NCBI GenBank assembly: GCA_021733665.1
Contig: JAHREI010000001.1
Location: 868,001-932,000 of the forward strand
DNA: 64,000 nucleotides
Source: Bacillus subtilis
GTDB lineage: Bacteria; Pseudomonadota; Alphaproteobacteria; Rhizobiales; Rhizobiaceae
Direction of reading: 5' to 3'
Below, in pieces: positions 1-9,202 of the stretch. The position numbers and the translations under genes are program-made. The number at the start of each line of letters is the position of its first letter. Within the stretch, counting starts at the first letter, position 1. The notes beneath the pieces were generated by a model. The model did no database searches. It was not told the DNA's origin and saw nothing but the letters and a program-made list of their open reading frames with translations.

Positions 1-1
1 C

Positions 2-961
2 GTTTCGCAGGCACAGCGTCTGACGCTGGGGATTGTCGTCTTACCCGGTTTTACTTTGTCGGCACTCAGTCTGTTTCTCGATCCGTTTCGTTTGGCGGCT
101 GATGATAAGGACAAAAGTCGCCAGATACGCTGTGGCTGGAAAATCTGCACATTGACCGGTTTGCCGGTGGAATCCAGCTCCGGCATGACTGTAACCCCGA
201 CTGCGCCGATTGGTGCACTGGATGATTGCGATTATATCGCCGTCGTCGGCGGTGTGTTGCCGCATTACCGGCCGGGTCAAAGTGCATTGATTGATGTGCT
301 GAAACGCGCTGACCGGCAGAAAAAGAATGTCATCGGCCTGTGTACTGCCGCCTTCATTGTCGCTGAAGCCGGTCTGCTGGAAGACCGTAACTGCTGTGTG
401 AACTGGTTCCATAAAGAGGATTTCCTGCAGCTTTTTGACGGCTTCACGGCGGATACGACCAGTCTGTTTCACCGGAGCGGCAGGCATTTTACCTGTGCCG
501 GCGGCTTGGGCGCTGCATCTCTCGCACTTTCCATCATACAGGCAGAAATTTCCGAGGAATTGGCACGCAAAAGCGCTTCCATTCTTATGTTCCCCTATGA
601 GCTGCTGTCATCGGAGCAGCCTGCATTGAGTTTCAACGGTGTGCGTTCGCCGATGATCCGCAAAGCCATTCGTATTTTTGAAGAAACACTGGAAGACCCG
701 CTGGCGATGGCCGAAGTCGCACGTCGCCTTGGCATCTCCACCCGCCAGATGGAGCGTGGGTTTCAGCTCGGGCTTGGCAAAACGGCATTTCAGGTGCGCG
801 AGGAATTACGTGTGCAACGCGCCAAGGAACTGCTGACGACAAGTAATGCATCGCTGCTGGAAGTTGCTGTTGCAAGCGGCTTTACCGATACGCGTAGTAT
901 GAACCGCTCTTTTGTTCGCCAGCAGCAGAACCTGCCACGCAGCTACAGAAACAGCCGTTAA
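2..961 (+). CDS. GlxA-family AraC-type transcriptional regulator, 5' end outside window
   Basis: Partial gene with 319 residues visible. The frame is open to the left edge and reads VSQAQRLTLGIVVLPGF, the usual start of the DJ-1/PfpI-like domain, so the true start codon lies just outside the window. The TTG at 56 would cut the first strand of that domain. The amidase-like domain keeps a cysteine in VIGLCTAAF. It is followed by an AraC double helix-turn-helix near residues 225-310 (VARRLGISTRQMERGF, then LEVAVASGFTDTRSMNRSF). Proteins of this build regulate amine, betaine or amino-acid catabolism genes. The target here cannot be told, because the upstream neighbours are missing. Confidence 0.85.
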   Translation, partial: VSQAQRLTLGIVVLPGFTLSALSLFLDPFRLAADDKDKSRQIRCGWKICTLTGLPVESSSGMTVTPTAPIGALDDCDYIAVVGGVLPHYRPGQSALIDVLKRADRQKKNVIGLCTAAFIVAEAGLLEDRNCCVNWFHKEDFLQLFDGFTADTTSLFHRSGRHFTCAGGLGAASLALSIIQAEISEELARKSASILMFPYELLSSEQPALSFNGVRSPMIRKAIRIFEETLEDPLAMAEVARRLGISTRQMERGFQLGLGKTAFQVREELRVQRAKELLTTSNASLLEVAVASGFTDTRSMNRSFVRQQQNLPRSYRNSR

Positions 962-1038
962 CAGTGCAGTAAAATTGTGAAGGCTTGTCACGCCGGATAT
1001 TCGCGCTTATTTGTTTGTCTCAACAAAGGAGTGCTTTT

Positions 1039-1305
1039 ATGTCTGACCGTGCTACCCGTTTTCTGGGCGATACACCGGGTCGTGTGATCGTTAAATTGAT
1101 TTTGGTGTCGCTGGTTGTGGGCGTTGTGATGCATGCCTTTAACTGGACACCTTACGACATTCTCTGGAATATCCGCGATTTCTTCGTGCGAATTTGGAAT
1201 ATGGGCTTCTCGGCATTGTCACGCTTTGCTGATTACCTGTTGTTAGGCGCGGCTGTTGTGATCCCTGCCTTTATTTTGCTCAGAATTATCAACTACAGAA
1301 AATAA
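1039..1305 (+). CDS. Small inner-membrane protein (DUF6460-like)
   Basis: 88-residue protein with two predicted membrane segments (VIVKLILVSLVVGVVMHAF and LLLGAAVVIPAFILLRI) around an amphipathic, Trp/Phe-rich middle. The ATG at 1039 follows a good AAAGGAG site at 1025-1031, so the longer reading from 985 is rejected. It resembles short uncharacterised alphaproteobacterial membrane proteins annotated as DUF6460. No catalytic motif is seen, and its function is unknown. Confidence 0.75.
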   Translation: MSDRATRFLGDTPGRVIVKLILVSLVVGVVMHAFNWTPYDILWNIRDFFVRIWNMGFSALSRFADYLLLGAAVVIPAFILLRIINYRK

Positions 1306-1333
1306 CAGCGTTCATTTCTAAGTTGTGGTTTTG

Positions 1334-1828
1334 ATGACTGATACATTGCTGATTTCACGCCGCCGGTTGCTCGTAACCGGTGGTGCTCTGGTGCTTAGTC
1401 CTACGCTCATTCCGGTTGCTGATGCTTTCGCCGAGGATGATGTTGTAGAAATGGTCAATAAAGTGCGCCGCCAATATGGTGTGCCGCCGATGCAGCCGGA
1501 GGCAAAGCTTGAAAAAGCGGCGCTCCATCAGGCAAAGCTGATGGCCAATGCCGGTAAGATTGGCCATAGCATCGGTTGGGGCAATACATTTACCGGCCGC
1601 TTAAAACAGGCTGGCATTCGTGGTCCTGCGGCAGAAAATGTGGCATCCGGCCAGAAAGATGTACCTGCAGCCCTGAATGCATGGCTGAACTCCGCAGGGC
1701 ACCGGAAAAACCTGCTCGATCCGATTTTCACCCGTTATGGCCTTGCCTATGCAGCACGGGCAGATAAGCCGCATTATCTTTATTGGGCGATGCTCTACGG
1801 TATTGATGTGCCGCAAGTGATGCCATGA
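1334..1828 (+). CDS. Exported CAP/SCP-domain protein
   Basis: 164 residues. The N-terminus has a twin-arginine-like signal (SRRRLLVTGGALVL, then a hydrophobic stretch ending VADAFA), so export by Tat or Sec is likely. The mature part is a CAP (SCP/PR-1) domain: paired helices with HQAKLMANAGKIGHS, then AAENVASG and the conserved AWLNSAGHRKNLLDP block. The ATG at 1334 is preferred over the GTG at 1325. Bacterial CAP proteins are periplasmic or secreted and their substrates are generally unknown. It follows the DUF6460-like gene by 28 bases. Confidence 0.82.
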   Translation: MTDTLLISRRRLLVTGGALVLSPTLIPVADAFAEDDVVEMVNKVRRQYGVPPMQPEAKLEKAALHQAKLMANAGKIGHSIGWGNTFTGRLKQAGIRGPAAENVASGQKDVPAALNAWLNSAGHRKNLLDPIFTRYGLAYAARADKPHYLYWAMLYGIDVPQVMP

Positions 1829-2011
1829 ACAGGCGCGACAAATTGCTGTGATGGTGCAGAATTATACTGACCATCATTGGAAAACAGGATATGTCTTTGC
1901 AGGAACTTCTGCACTGACCGATAAAAATATCCGCGACTACTCATGAGTTGAGAGTAGTCAGCACGGCTGACGGCAGAGTCTTTTACATTTCTGACTTTGT
2001 TGTGTGGTATT

Positions 2012-3373
2012 ATGTTCAAGCCAGATAATGACGCGCTCGAAACGTCGCTCGTTCGTCCGTTTAACGTCACGCATCGTATGGTGCTGACGATCGCTATTCC
2101 TATGACGCTGGCGGGTATGACCACGCCTCTGCTGGGACTGGTAGATACGGGTGTGATCGGGCAGCTCGGTAATGCCGGTATGCTTGGCGGTCTGGCAATG
2201 GGCGCACTGGTTTTTGACTGTTTGTTTTCAGTCTTCGGCTTTCTGCGTTCCGGTACAACCGGTCTGGTGGCGCAGGCGATGGGGCGCGGCGACCGTACAG
2301 AAGAAATTATGGTGTTCTGGCGTGCAATTATCGTGGCGCTGGTTGCCGGTCTGCTGATGATCGCCATTCTGCCGCTCACACTCTATGCAGCCAATGATAT
2401 TCTCAAGCCTACTTCAGATACTGCGAAAGCGCTGAATGAATATGTGTCGATCCGTATGATCTCGGCACCAATGGCACTGGTGAATTTCTCGGTGCTTGGT
2501 CTGTTGCTCGGACGAGGTAAGGGGCTGTTCGGTCTTGCCCTGCAATTTTTGCTCAATGGTATTAATATCATTCTGGCACTGACCCTTGGGCTGGGTCTTG
2601 GCTGGGAGGTTTCCGGTGTGGCATGGGCGACAGTGACCGGTGAAACGGTTGCGGCTATCACAGGCATGACTGTGCTGATCTGGCGTGGTGGGGCATTGCG
2701 CAAGCTGGACGTGAACCGCCTGTTCGACAAAGCCGGAATGTGGCGCATGATTGTCATCAGTCGCGATATCATGATCCGCTCATTACTACTTATGTCGACT
2801 TATGTGTTTTTTGCCCGTGTCGGCAATGAAATGGGCACCATCACATTGGCCGCTAATGCCGTTTTGATGAACTTCTATCTGGTGGTCGGTTTCTTTCTGG
2901 AAGGCGTAACCATTGCTGCCGAACAATTGGCCGGCCGTGCTGTTGGCGCACGTTATAGTCCGGCTTTCCGCCGCTCCATTCAACTGACCTTTTTCTGGGG
3001 CATGGTGATGGCGCTGGTGATGGGGCTGATCTTCCTCGCGTTTGGCGATCGTCTGGTCAATATTCTGACCACCGAACCGGATGTACGCCAGATGGCAGTC
3101 TACTATCTGCCTTGGGTGTCACTTACTGCACTGACCGGTCTTTATGCCTTTCAGATGGACAGTATTTTCATCGGTGCTTCTTGGTCAAAAGACATGCGCA
3201 ATATGATGTTCCTGTCGCTGTTTGTCTTTTTCGGTGTGCTGTATGGTACGCGTGACTGGTTGGGCAATCACAGTCTTTGGCTGGCACTGAATATGTTCCT
3301 GTTTATTCGCGGGGTCACTTTGTCGGCGATGTTGCCGCGGCGTTATCGTGGTGAATTTCCGGCGGGCTTATAA
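2012..3373 (+). CDS. MATE-family multidrug/Na+ efflux transporter
   Basis: 453 residues with about 12 hydrophobic segments in the two-fold arrangement of MATE exporters. The N-terminal half begins with IAIPMTLAGMTTPLLGLVDTGVIGQLG, the family's first helices shown here only in part: VDTGVIGQLG is the typical helix-2 signature. The ATG at 2012 is chosen over upstream TTG codons. It probably exports cationic drugs or metabolites in exchange for Na+ or H+. The nearest relatives are DinF-like MATE proteins. A terminator follows at once and no partner gene is present. Confidence 0.9.
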   Translation: MFKPDNDALETSLVRPFNVTHRMVLTIAIPMTLAGMTTPLLGLVDTGVIGQLGNAGMLGGLAMGALVFDCLFSVFGFLRSGTTGLVAQAMGRGDRTEEIMVFWRAIIVALVAGLLMIAILPLTLYAANDILKPTSDTAKALNEYVSIRMISAPMALVNFSVLGLLLGRGKGLFGLALQFLLNGINIILALTLGLGLGWEVSGVAWATVTGETVAAITGMTVLIWRGGALRKLDVNRLFDKAGMWRMIVISRDIMIRSLLLMSTYVFFARVGNEMGTITLAANAVLMNFYLVVGFFLEGVTIAAEQLAGRAVGARYSPAFRRSIQLTFFWGMVMALVMGLIFLAFGDRLVNILTTEPDVRQMAVYYLPWVSLTALTGLYAFQMDSIFIGASWSKDMRNMMFLSLFVFFGVLYGTRDWLGNHSLWLALNMFLFIRGVTLSAMLPRRYRGEFPAGL

Positions 3374-3391
3374 AACAAATATGCTTTGAGC

Positions 3392-3430
3392 GAACTGGAT
3401 GCGGCAGCACATCCGGTTCTTTCTTTTTTA
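3392..3430 (+). terminator. Rho-independent terminator after MATE gene
   Basis: A 10-bp stem with one G-T pair (3392-3401 with 3410-3419) and an 8-base loop, followed by TTTCTTTTTT. It lies 18 bases after the MATE stop codon. Confidence 0.8.
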
Positions 3431-3580
3431 ATTTAAAGATATTTTTTATGAAATTGCTTTGTGCATTGTCGGCGCGATTTCCGGATTTGTATGTACCTGC
3501 GGCAGAATAATTTCAAGAAAACCAACTGTTTAAGTTATGCAGTAATACGAGTATTAATTAAAAATTAACGAATAAAATCA

Positions 3581-4969
3581 ATGGCTAAACGCCTCCGCGT
3601 TAACGAAGCATCAAGGTTAATAGATCATTATCTGACCATAGTCGTTTTGTTGAGTGAGTGGAGTATTCCGGTGCGTAGTAAAGCTTTGCGGGCCCTGTTT
3701 GGCCGATCCGGCAATGAGCCAGCACAGGTCTGGTATTATCCAACTGAAGGTTACTGCCCGCAGGACGGCCGCTATTATCCGGTCGCTGTGACCGTTAAAC
3801 AAAAACGACGCTCTTCAACGCTGCCAAAATTGCTGGCCGGAGTAGGGTTGTTTTTCTATTCCAGCAATGTCATCGCCTATCAGGATATGGCAAGTATGCT
3901 GAGCCTCAGTGAGCAGTCCGGTAATCGCTGGGCGACCTATATGGTAGATGCTCCTGCCGGTTCCATTCATAAGGCCGAAATGCCGTTTGTTGATTCGTCT
4001 GTCGTGACAGGCAGTCTGAGTGCTGCGGCCGACGTTGAGGGTATTGGCCGCGTTGTGCTGAGTGGCCGTGTTGCCGGTGGTAAGCTAGGCGTCAATGATC
4101 CTAATCCTGATGAAAAGCGTGTCAGCCGTTCAGACAAGCAGGGGCGTCTTGTTTCGGTGCAGACCAAGGCACCGGCACGTATGTTCAATGCGGGCTCTCT
4201 CGCTGAAGATGTTGCTCAGGTGTCTCCCAGGCTGATGCAGCCGGTTGCCGGTAGAAAAGACGTCAAATCCACTTTTGTGAAAGGCCCGCTACGTGGCAAG
4301 GAAGTTGAGATTGCACTGGCTTTCCATCGTCCTGAGATCAAGCAAACAGTGGCTGTACCAACGGCACTCGCTTCACTGATTACCAATGATACACCGGATG
4401 TTCTGGCGCTTGGTTATGCGCCGGCCAAGCCGGATTATGCCAAGACTTCGCCTTTTGAAAGCATTCTGGTGCCGGAAAAAGACAATGGCCGTTTTATTCC
4501 GCCAATCAGCGCGCGCGATCACAGCTGGGCAGCAACACCATTGCCGCCGCTCGTCTTCAGCGCTGCAGAGCAGAAATGTCTGGCTGAAGGTATTTATTTT
4601 GAAGCGCGCGGTGAGCCGGTCAAAGGACAAGCGGCCGTTGGTCAGGTTATTCTGAACCGTGTGCGCAATCCTGCCTATCCGTCAACGATTTGCGGCGTGG
4701 TCTATCAGAACAAAGACTGGCGCAATGCCTGTCAGTTTTCTTTTGCCTGTGACGGGCAGAAGCATCGTGTGACGGAACCGGGTCATTGGCGTATGGCGCA
4801 GCAGGTTGCAAAGGCTGTCACAGACGGTCAGATATGGCTGCCGGAAGTGGGGTCAGCTACGCATTATCACGCGACTTATGTGCGCCCTCGCTGGGCTTCA
4901 ACGATGGAAAAAGTCAAGAAAATCGGACTGCATGTTTTCTACCGTACTTATGGCGGCGGCTGGAGTTAA
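3581..4969 (+). CDS. SleB-type cell wall hydrolase, membrane anchored
   Basis: 462 residues if started at the ATG at 3581; a GTG at 3671 is an alternative. A hydrophobic segment near residues 85-100 (LLAGVGLFFYSS) may anchor or export the protein. A long low-complexity periplasmic linker follows. The C-terminal 135 residues form a Hydrolase_2 (SleB/CwlJ) domain with the glutamate-containing EGIYFEARGEP, then VILNRV, CQFSF and HYHATYVRPRW. The family cleaves peptidoglycan glycan strands, as lytic transglycosylases do in spore formers. In non-sporulating alphaproteobacteria a role in wall remodelling is inferred. Confidence 0.85.
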   Translation: MAKRLRVNEASRLIDHYLTIVVLLSEWSIPVRSKALRALFGRSGNEPAQVWYYPTEGYCPQDGRYYPVAVTVKQKRRSSTLPKLLAGVGLFFYSSNVIAYQDMASMLSLSEQSGNRWATYMVDAPAGSIHKAEMPFVDSSVVTGSLSAAADVEGIGRVVLSGRVAGGKLGVNDPNPDEKRVSRSDKQGRLVSVQTKAPARMFNAGSLAEDVAQVSPRLMQPVAGRKDVKSTFVKGPLRGKEVEIALAFHRPEIKQTVAVPTALASLITNDTPDVLALGYAPAKPDYAKTSPFESILVPEKDNGRFIPPISARDHSWAATPLPPLVFSAAEQKCLAEGIYFEARGEPVKGQAAVGQVILNRVRNPAYPSTICGVVYQNKDWRNACQFSFACDGQKHRVTEPGHWRMAQQVAKAVTDGQIWLPEVGSATHYHATYVRPRWASTMEKVKKIGLHVFYRTYGGGWS

Positions 4970-5095
4970 TCTCTCAGGGATTCGGTGCCTAAAAACAGAG
5001 GTCGAGGCGGGATTCACGACCCGCTTCACGCTGCAACCTGTTAAGTATATGATTTAATAGTAGAAAAAACCTTCAACTTCTATGCAGACAGTGCC

Positions 5096-5124
5096 TTGAC
5101 GAATGACTTGGCTGTTAATATGTT
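5096..5124 (+). promoter_or_regulatory. Sigma70-type promoter for the atp F0 operon
   Basis: TTGACG at 5096-5101 and TATGTT at 5119-5124 are separated by exactly 17 bases. They lie about 55 bases before the atpI start, and the spacing and hexamers fit a housekeeping promoter. Confidence 0.6.
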
Positions 5125-5180
5125 GCGGCCGACTTCACAGTGGGGTGAAAACCTCAGTTTTCTTGCCAAAGGAGGCATGA

Positions 5181-5606
5181 ATGGCAGTCGGGAATATACC
5201 CGAAAAGCCTCAGCGTTCCGATGATGTGGCGAGCAAAGTTGATGCTCCGGCGCAGGCTGGAATTCAGTCCGATACTGAGGCAAGTCTGGATGATCGTCTG
5301 CAAAAATTAGGAAGCCATTTGGCCGCCAAAGGTGTAGGTGAAAAATCCAAAAAAGACGAACAGGCTGAGAAAAACGCAAGCTCTATGGCGCAGGCCCTGA
5401 AATTATCCAGCGAATTTATTGCTGGTATCGTGGTTGGTGCGGTTTTAGGTTGGTTTTTTGATCGTGTTTTGGGTACAAACCCGTGGGGATTGATTATTTT
5501 TCTCTTTTTGGGTTTCGGTGCCGGTACTCTGAATGTTTTACGTTCCGCAGGATATGTCGCAGAAAGCGGCATTAATGTGGAGAGAGAGCAACAGAACAAA
5601 AAATAA
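5181..5606 (+). CDS. atpI: ATP synthase F0 assembly protein AtpI
   Basis: 141 residues. A charged, Ala-rich N-terminal half is followed by two membrane helices (FIAGIVVGAVLGWFFD and GLIIFLFLGFGAGTLNVL), the AtpI/Atp1 hairpin. The RBS AAAGGAGG lies just before the ATG at 5181. AtpI helps assemble the c-ring. As in other Rhizobiales it is the first gene of the F0 operon and is followed by atpB after about 180 bases. The F1 genes are not in this window, as expected where F0 and F1 operons are split. Confidence 0.9.
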   Translation: MAVGNIPEKPQRSDDVASKVDAPAQAGIQSDTEASLDDRLQKLGSHLAAKGVGEKSKKDEQAEKNASSMAQALKLSSEFIAGIVVGAVLGWFFDRVLGTNPWGLIIFLFLGFGAGTLNVLRSAGYVAESGINVEREQQNKK

Positions 5607-5786
5607 TGTGCATAAGAGTTATCTCTGATATGCACAGTAGTGAATAAGCCTGTAAAGGCAACGGTACGGCTCAAACACATTTGTTTGATTGTGCTGAAAA
5701 GATCGTGATTCGGTGGTCTCACGGTTTAAAAGCGCCCTCGGGCATGAATGAAACGCCTTCGGGCATGGGTTACAGGTGAGGTTAAG

Positions 5787-6539
5787 GTGGCAAACGATCC
5801 GATCCATCAGTTTCAGGTCTCCAGATGGATTCCTATCGATGTCGGCGGTGTTGATCTGTCGTTTACGAATGTGTCCGCCTTTATGGTGTTGACTGTCGTA
5901 ACCGCTTCCGCTTTTCTGTTTCTGACATCAGCTGGTCGTGGTCTTGTACCAACAAGATTGCAGTCGGTTTCTGAAATGGCTTACGAATTTGTTGCATCCT
6001 CACTGCGGGATTCAGCCGGTTCTAAGGGTATGAAGTTCTTCCCGTTTGTGTTCTCACTGTTCACATTCATTCTGGTAGCCAACTTCTTGGGTCTTTTCCC
6101 GTATTTCTATACTGTAACCAGTCAGATTATTGTTACTTTCGCACTGGCGCTGCTGGTGATTGGTACAGTGATTATCTATGGTTTCTTCAAACACGGTGTA
6201 CGCTTCCTCAAGTTGTTCGTGCCAAATGGTGTTCCGCTGGCCATCATCCCGCTTGTGTCCGCGATTGAAATCATTTCCTTTCTATCCCGTCCGATCAGCC
6301 TCTCTGTGCGTCTTTTCGCTAGTATGCTTGCTGGTCACATCACCGTAAAGATTTTCGCAGGTTTCGTGGTTTCCATGGCTGCGCTGGGTCCGATCGGTGT
6401 GGGTGGCGCAATCCTGCCTCTGTTCATGACCGTTGCTATCACCGGTCTGGAATTCCTGGTCGCATTCCTGCAGGCCTATGTGTTCACTGTTCTGACCTGC
6501 ATGTATATCAATGATGCAGTTCATCCGGACGGTCACTAA
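5787..6539 (+). CDS. atpB: ATP synthase F0 subunit a
   Basis: 250 residues from a GTG start at 5787, preceded by GGTGAGG at 5775-5781. The protein then begins [10 protein letters not shown], as I recall it in Brucella. The upstream ATG at 5748 would add 13 residues and has no ribosome site. The key helix [18 protein letters not shown] carries the arginine that works with the c-ring glutamate in proton translocation, and the C-terminus [15 protein letters not shown] is typical. It is an inner-membrane proton half-channel. One oddity is the 169-base gap before atpE, longer than in most enterobacterial operons. Confidence 0.95.
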   Translation: MANDPIHQFQVSRWIPIDVGGVDLSFTNVSAFMVLTVVTASAFLFLTSAGRGLVPTRLQSVSEMAYEFVASSLRDSAGSKGMKFFPFVFSLFTFILVANFLGLFPYFYTVTSQIIVTFALALLVIGTVIIYGFFKHGVRFLKLFVPNGVPLAIIPLVSAIEIISFLSRPISLSVRLFASMLAGHITVKIFAGFVVSMAALGPIGVGGAILPLFMTVAITGLEFLVAFLQAYVFTVLTCMYINDAVHPDGH

Positions 6540-6708
6540 CTGAAATTGCTGCTGTCCGGTCTCGGGCAGTAGCCTTGCCTATCCTGAAATCAGGCTCTGT
6601 ATTGTCATTGTTAGTTTATCAATGCTTTGCAGGTCGCCCTGAAATATCACCGGCGGGTTTCCGCCAGAACTGAAATCCGCATTTATATCAATCCAGAAGG
6701 AGCTTAAC

Positions 6709-6936
6709 ATGGAAGCGGAAGCAGCAAAGTACATCGGCGCAGGTCTCGCCTGTTTCGGTCTGGCCGGTACGGCTCTCGGCCTCGGCAACATTTTCGGTAG
6801 CTTTCTTTCGGGCGCACTGCGCAATCCGTCTGCCGCTGACAGCCAGTTCGGCCGTCTGGTATTCGGTTTCGCGGTAACTGAAGCTCTGGGCATCTTCTCG
6901 CTGCTCATCGCGCTTCTGCTCCTGTTCGCAGTTTAA
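6709..6936 (+). CDS. atpE: ATP synthase F0 subunit c
   Basis: 75-residue proteolipid of two helices. The first is the glycine-rich [14 protein letters not shown]. The polar loop is ALRNPSAA, and the second helix contains the proton-binding glutamate in [13 protein letters not shown]. It has a strong RBS (GAAGGAGC) 8 bases before the ATG. Several copies form the rotor ring, so it needs more expression than its neighbours. A perfect 11-bp inverted repeat just downstream (6961-7005) may serve this. Confidence 0.96.
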   Translation: MEAEAAKYIGAGLACFGLAGTALGLGNIFGSFLSGALRNPSAADSQFGRLVFGFAVTEALGIFSLLIALLLLFAV

Positions 6937-6960
6937 TTTTTAAGCTGCCGGATTAAATCG

Positions 6961-7005
6961 GCCGCATATGCAAATCTCCTTTTAAGGACTAAAAGCATAT
7001 GCGGC
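6961..7005 (+). repeat. Intercistronic 11-bp inverted repeat between atpE and atpF'
   Basis: GCCGCATATGC at 6961-6971 and GCATATGCGGC at 6995-7005 are perfect inverted copies with a 23-base loop. A weak T-rich stretch (ATCTTTTATT) follows. It could stabilise the atpE end of the mRNA or partly terminate transcription. Confidence 0.75.
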
Positions 7006-7046
7006 TGGTTATCTTTTATTAAGCCTGAGTGATAAGGGGAAAATGG

Positions 7047-7658
7047 ATGTTCGTGTCCACGGCGTTTGCCCAAACCGCAACTGACTCTCAGCCGGCACCA
7101 GTGTCGGGAGCTGACAGTGGCAACTCTGTTGTGCACACTGAAACAGGTGTGGCGCATGATGCCGGTAAAGGCGTGTTTCCACCATTTGATTCCACCCATT
7201 TTGCATCGCAGCTGCTCTGGCTCGCGATTACCTTCGGGCTGTTCTATCTGTTCATGTCGCGCGTTGTACTGCCACGTATTGGCGGTGTGATCGAAACGCG
7301 TCGTGATCGTATTGCGCAGGATCTGGAACAGGCTGCACGTCTGAAAACCGATGCTGACAATGCAATTGCTGCTTACGAGCAGGAACTGGCTGAAGCCCGC
7401 AAGAGTGCGGCTGTCATCGGTCAGGAAGCCCGTGACAAGGCTAAGAATGATATTGATGCTGAACGTAAAGCCGTTGAAGCATCGCTTGAAAAGAAATTAG
7501 CTGAAGCTGAAAGCCGCATCGCTTCCATCAAGGAAAAAGCGATGAGTGATCTCGGTTCGATTGCTGAAGTAACAACTGCAGAAATCGTTGAAAAGCTGTT
7601 GGGCGGTAAGTCCGACAAGGCTGAGGTTGCTGCTGCTGTTAAAGCTGTAAGAGCGTAA
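7047..7658 (+). CDS. atpF': ATP synthase F0 subunit b'
   Basis: 203 residues from the ATG at 7047 (AAGGGGA upstream); a GTG at 7029 is less likely. The N-terminal region is rich in polar residues, then one membrane helix ([18 protein letters not shown]) and a long charged coiled coil with [16 protein letters not shown]. Alpha- and cyanobacteria have two b-type stator subunits; this longer one with an N-terminal extension is b'. It pairs with the next gene, which starts 11 bases later. Together they form the peripheral stalk linking F0 to F1. Confidence 0.93.
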   Translation: MFVSTAFAQTATDSQPAPVSGADSGNSVVHTETGVAHDAGKGVFPPFDSTHFASQLLWLAITFGLFYLFMSRVVLPRIGGVIETRRDRIAQDLEQAARLKTDADNAIAAYEQELAEARKSAAVIGQEARDKAKNDIDAERKAVEASLEKKLAEAESRIASIKEKAMSDLGSIAEVTTAEIVEKLLGGKSDKAEVAAAVKAVRA

Positions 7659-7669
7659 GGGAGACCGTT

Positions 7670-8149
7670 ATGGACGCAACATTTTGGGCCCTGATTGGTC
7701 TTATCATCTTCCTCGCGATCTTAGTTTATCTCAAAGTTCCGGCTATGATGGGGCGTTCGCTTGATGAGCGTGCTGCTAACATCGCCAAAGAACTGGACGA
7801 AGCACGCACATTGCGTGAAGAAGCTCAGGCTCTGCTTGCTGAATATCACCGCAAGCGTAAAGAAGCAGAAAAAGAAGCCAGCGAAATCGTCGCAAGCGCT
7901 CAGCGTGAAGCTGCTGCTCTGTTGACTGAAGCTAAAGAAAAGTCGGAAGATTACATTGTTCGCCGCAATAAGCTGGCTGAACAGAAAATCGCCCAGGCTG
8001 AAGCCGATGCTGTTAATCAGGTTCGTGCATCTGCAGTAGAAATTGCTGTTGCTGCTGCCGGTACACTGATCGCTGACAAGATGGATGCTAAAACTGCCGG
8101 TGAGATGTTCAAGTCTTCGCTGGAGCAGGTTAAACACAACCTGAACTAA
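7670..8149 (+). CDS. atpF: ATP synthase F0 subunit b
   Basis: 159 residues. One N-terminal membrane helix (FWALIGLIIFLAILVYL) is followed by a Lys/Glu/Ala-rich coiled coil with LDEARTLREEAQALL. The RBS GGGAGA lies before the ATG. It is the second stator subunit beside b' and the last gene of the operon, followed by a strong terminator. Confidence 0.94.
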   Translation: MDATFWALIGLIIFLAILVYLKVPAMMGRSLDERAANIAKELDEARTLREEAQALLAEYHRKRKEAEKEASEIVASAQREAAALLTEAKEKSEDYIVRRNKLAEQKIAQAEADAVNQVRASAVEIAVAAAGTLIADKMDAKTAGEMFKSSLEQVKHNLN

Positions 8150-8167
8150 GTATCTCATTATATGAAT

Positions 8168-8197
8168 AAAAAACGCCGCTTTATGCGGCGTTTTTTG
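8168..8197. terminator. Strong terminator after atpF, usable from both strands
   Basis: AAACGCCGC and GCGGCGTTT form a 9-bp stem around TTTAT (8171-8193), flanked by A-run and T-run. It lies between convergent atpF and rnhB. Confidence 0.9.
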
Positions 8198-8291
8198 TTT
8201 GTTTTGAGGTTTGGCGTTGTGGTTGAGGGCAAAGTTTGAGAAAAAAGCGGGAGTATGAGCCCCGCTTCAGGTGGCCGTTAATTCGTTGTGA

Positions 8292-9002
8292 TTATTGGCC
8301 GGAAATCCAGCGCCCTTTAATCGGGGCAAAACTGTAACGGTGCAGCCCTGCGACTGGCCCTTGATCCTCAATTGCCTGCCGGTGTGCTGCGGTGCCATAG
8401 CCCGCATGTTTTTCAAGTCCATAAGCCGGATGAATGAGACCTGCGCGCTCCATCATCCGGTCACGGGTCACTTTGGCGATAATTGAAGCGGCGGCGATTG
8501 TCAGGGAGCGCTGATCACCTTTTACCAGTGTTATGGTAGGGCAGGGCAAGCCAGATGGTGTTTTATTGCCGTCAATCAAAGCATAGTCAGGCTGGAGGGT
8601 GAGTGCATCAACACAGCGCTTCATCGCCAGTAATGATGCGGCCAGAATGTTGCTCTGATCAATCGTTTCGGCGCTGAGGCTGCATAGGCTGATAGCAACG
8701 GCTTTATCCATGATATTATCAAAGAGCAGATTACGTTTTGCAGCTGTCAGCCTTTTAGAGTCATCCAGACCTTCCGGAAGATTGTCCGGATCAAGGATAA
8801 CGCAAGCGGCGACAACAGGGCCTGCAAGCGGGCCGCGCCCGACTTCATCAAGACCGGCAATCAACCGAAAGCCTTGCGCCTGTAATTGTTGCTCATGGCT
8901 GTAATCAGGTGTGAAAACTACAGATTTATCAGCAGCTGATTTCGCTGATGATTTGGACTGCTTTTTAGAAAAAAGCGGAGAATCAGATGGTGCTTTGCTC
9001 AT
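8292..9002 (-). CDS. rnhB: Ribonuclease HII
   Basis: 236 residues from the ATG at 9002; starts at 9017 or further out are possible because no clear RBS is present. A Ser/Lys-rich N-terminal tail of about 45 residues precedes the core. The core begins [17 protein letters not shown], whose DE pair forms the metal site together with the aspartate in [18 protein letters not shown] and HAGYGTAAH are also typical. The enzyme nicks RNA-DNA hybrids and removes misincorporated ribonucleotides. It lies 200 bases downstream of the radical SAM gene. Confidence 0.93.
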   Translation of the reverse strand: MSKAPSDSPLFSKKQSKSSAKSAADKSVVFTPDYSHEQQLQAQGFRLIAGLDEVGRGPLAGPVVAACVILDPDNLPEGLDDSKRLTAAKRNLLFDNIMDKAVAISLCSLSAETIDQSNILAASLLAMKRCVDALTLQPDYALIDGNKTPSGLPCPTITLVKGDQRSLTIAAASIIAKVTRDRMMERAGLIHPAYGLEKHAGYGTAAHRQAIEDQGPVAGLHRYSFAPIKGRWISGQ

Positions 9003-9112
9003 AGGCTGAGATTGCATCCAAACTGAAACTCCGCAAGACCACATCGCAAGAGGGGGCGAGCGATGTGGCAGGCTGCCGGCAAAAGGAAAGACGATAGCAC
9101 TTATCTGCCGAA

Positions 9113-9137
9113 GCATTTCCGATGCATACGGAAATGC
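9113..9137. repeat. 9-bp inverted repeat between the radical SAM gene and rnhB
   Basis: GCATTTCCG and CGGAAATGC flank a 7-base loop. There is no T-run on either side, so it is more likely an mRNA hairpin or protein site than a terminator. Confidence 0.5.
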
Positions 9138-9202
9138 GTGAAAACAAAGAAAAAGGGCGGTTTCAACGTATCAATATTGATTGGAGCCGCTCTGAGGGCA
9201 GA

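Noticed and set aside
5748-5786. Upstream ATG start for atpB
   Set aside because: It lacks a ribosome site, while the GTG at 5787 has GGTGAGG and gives the expected N-terminus.
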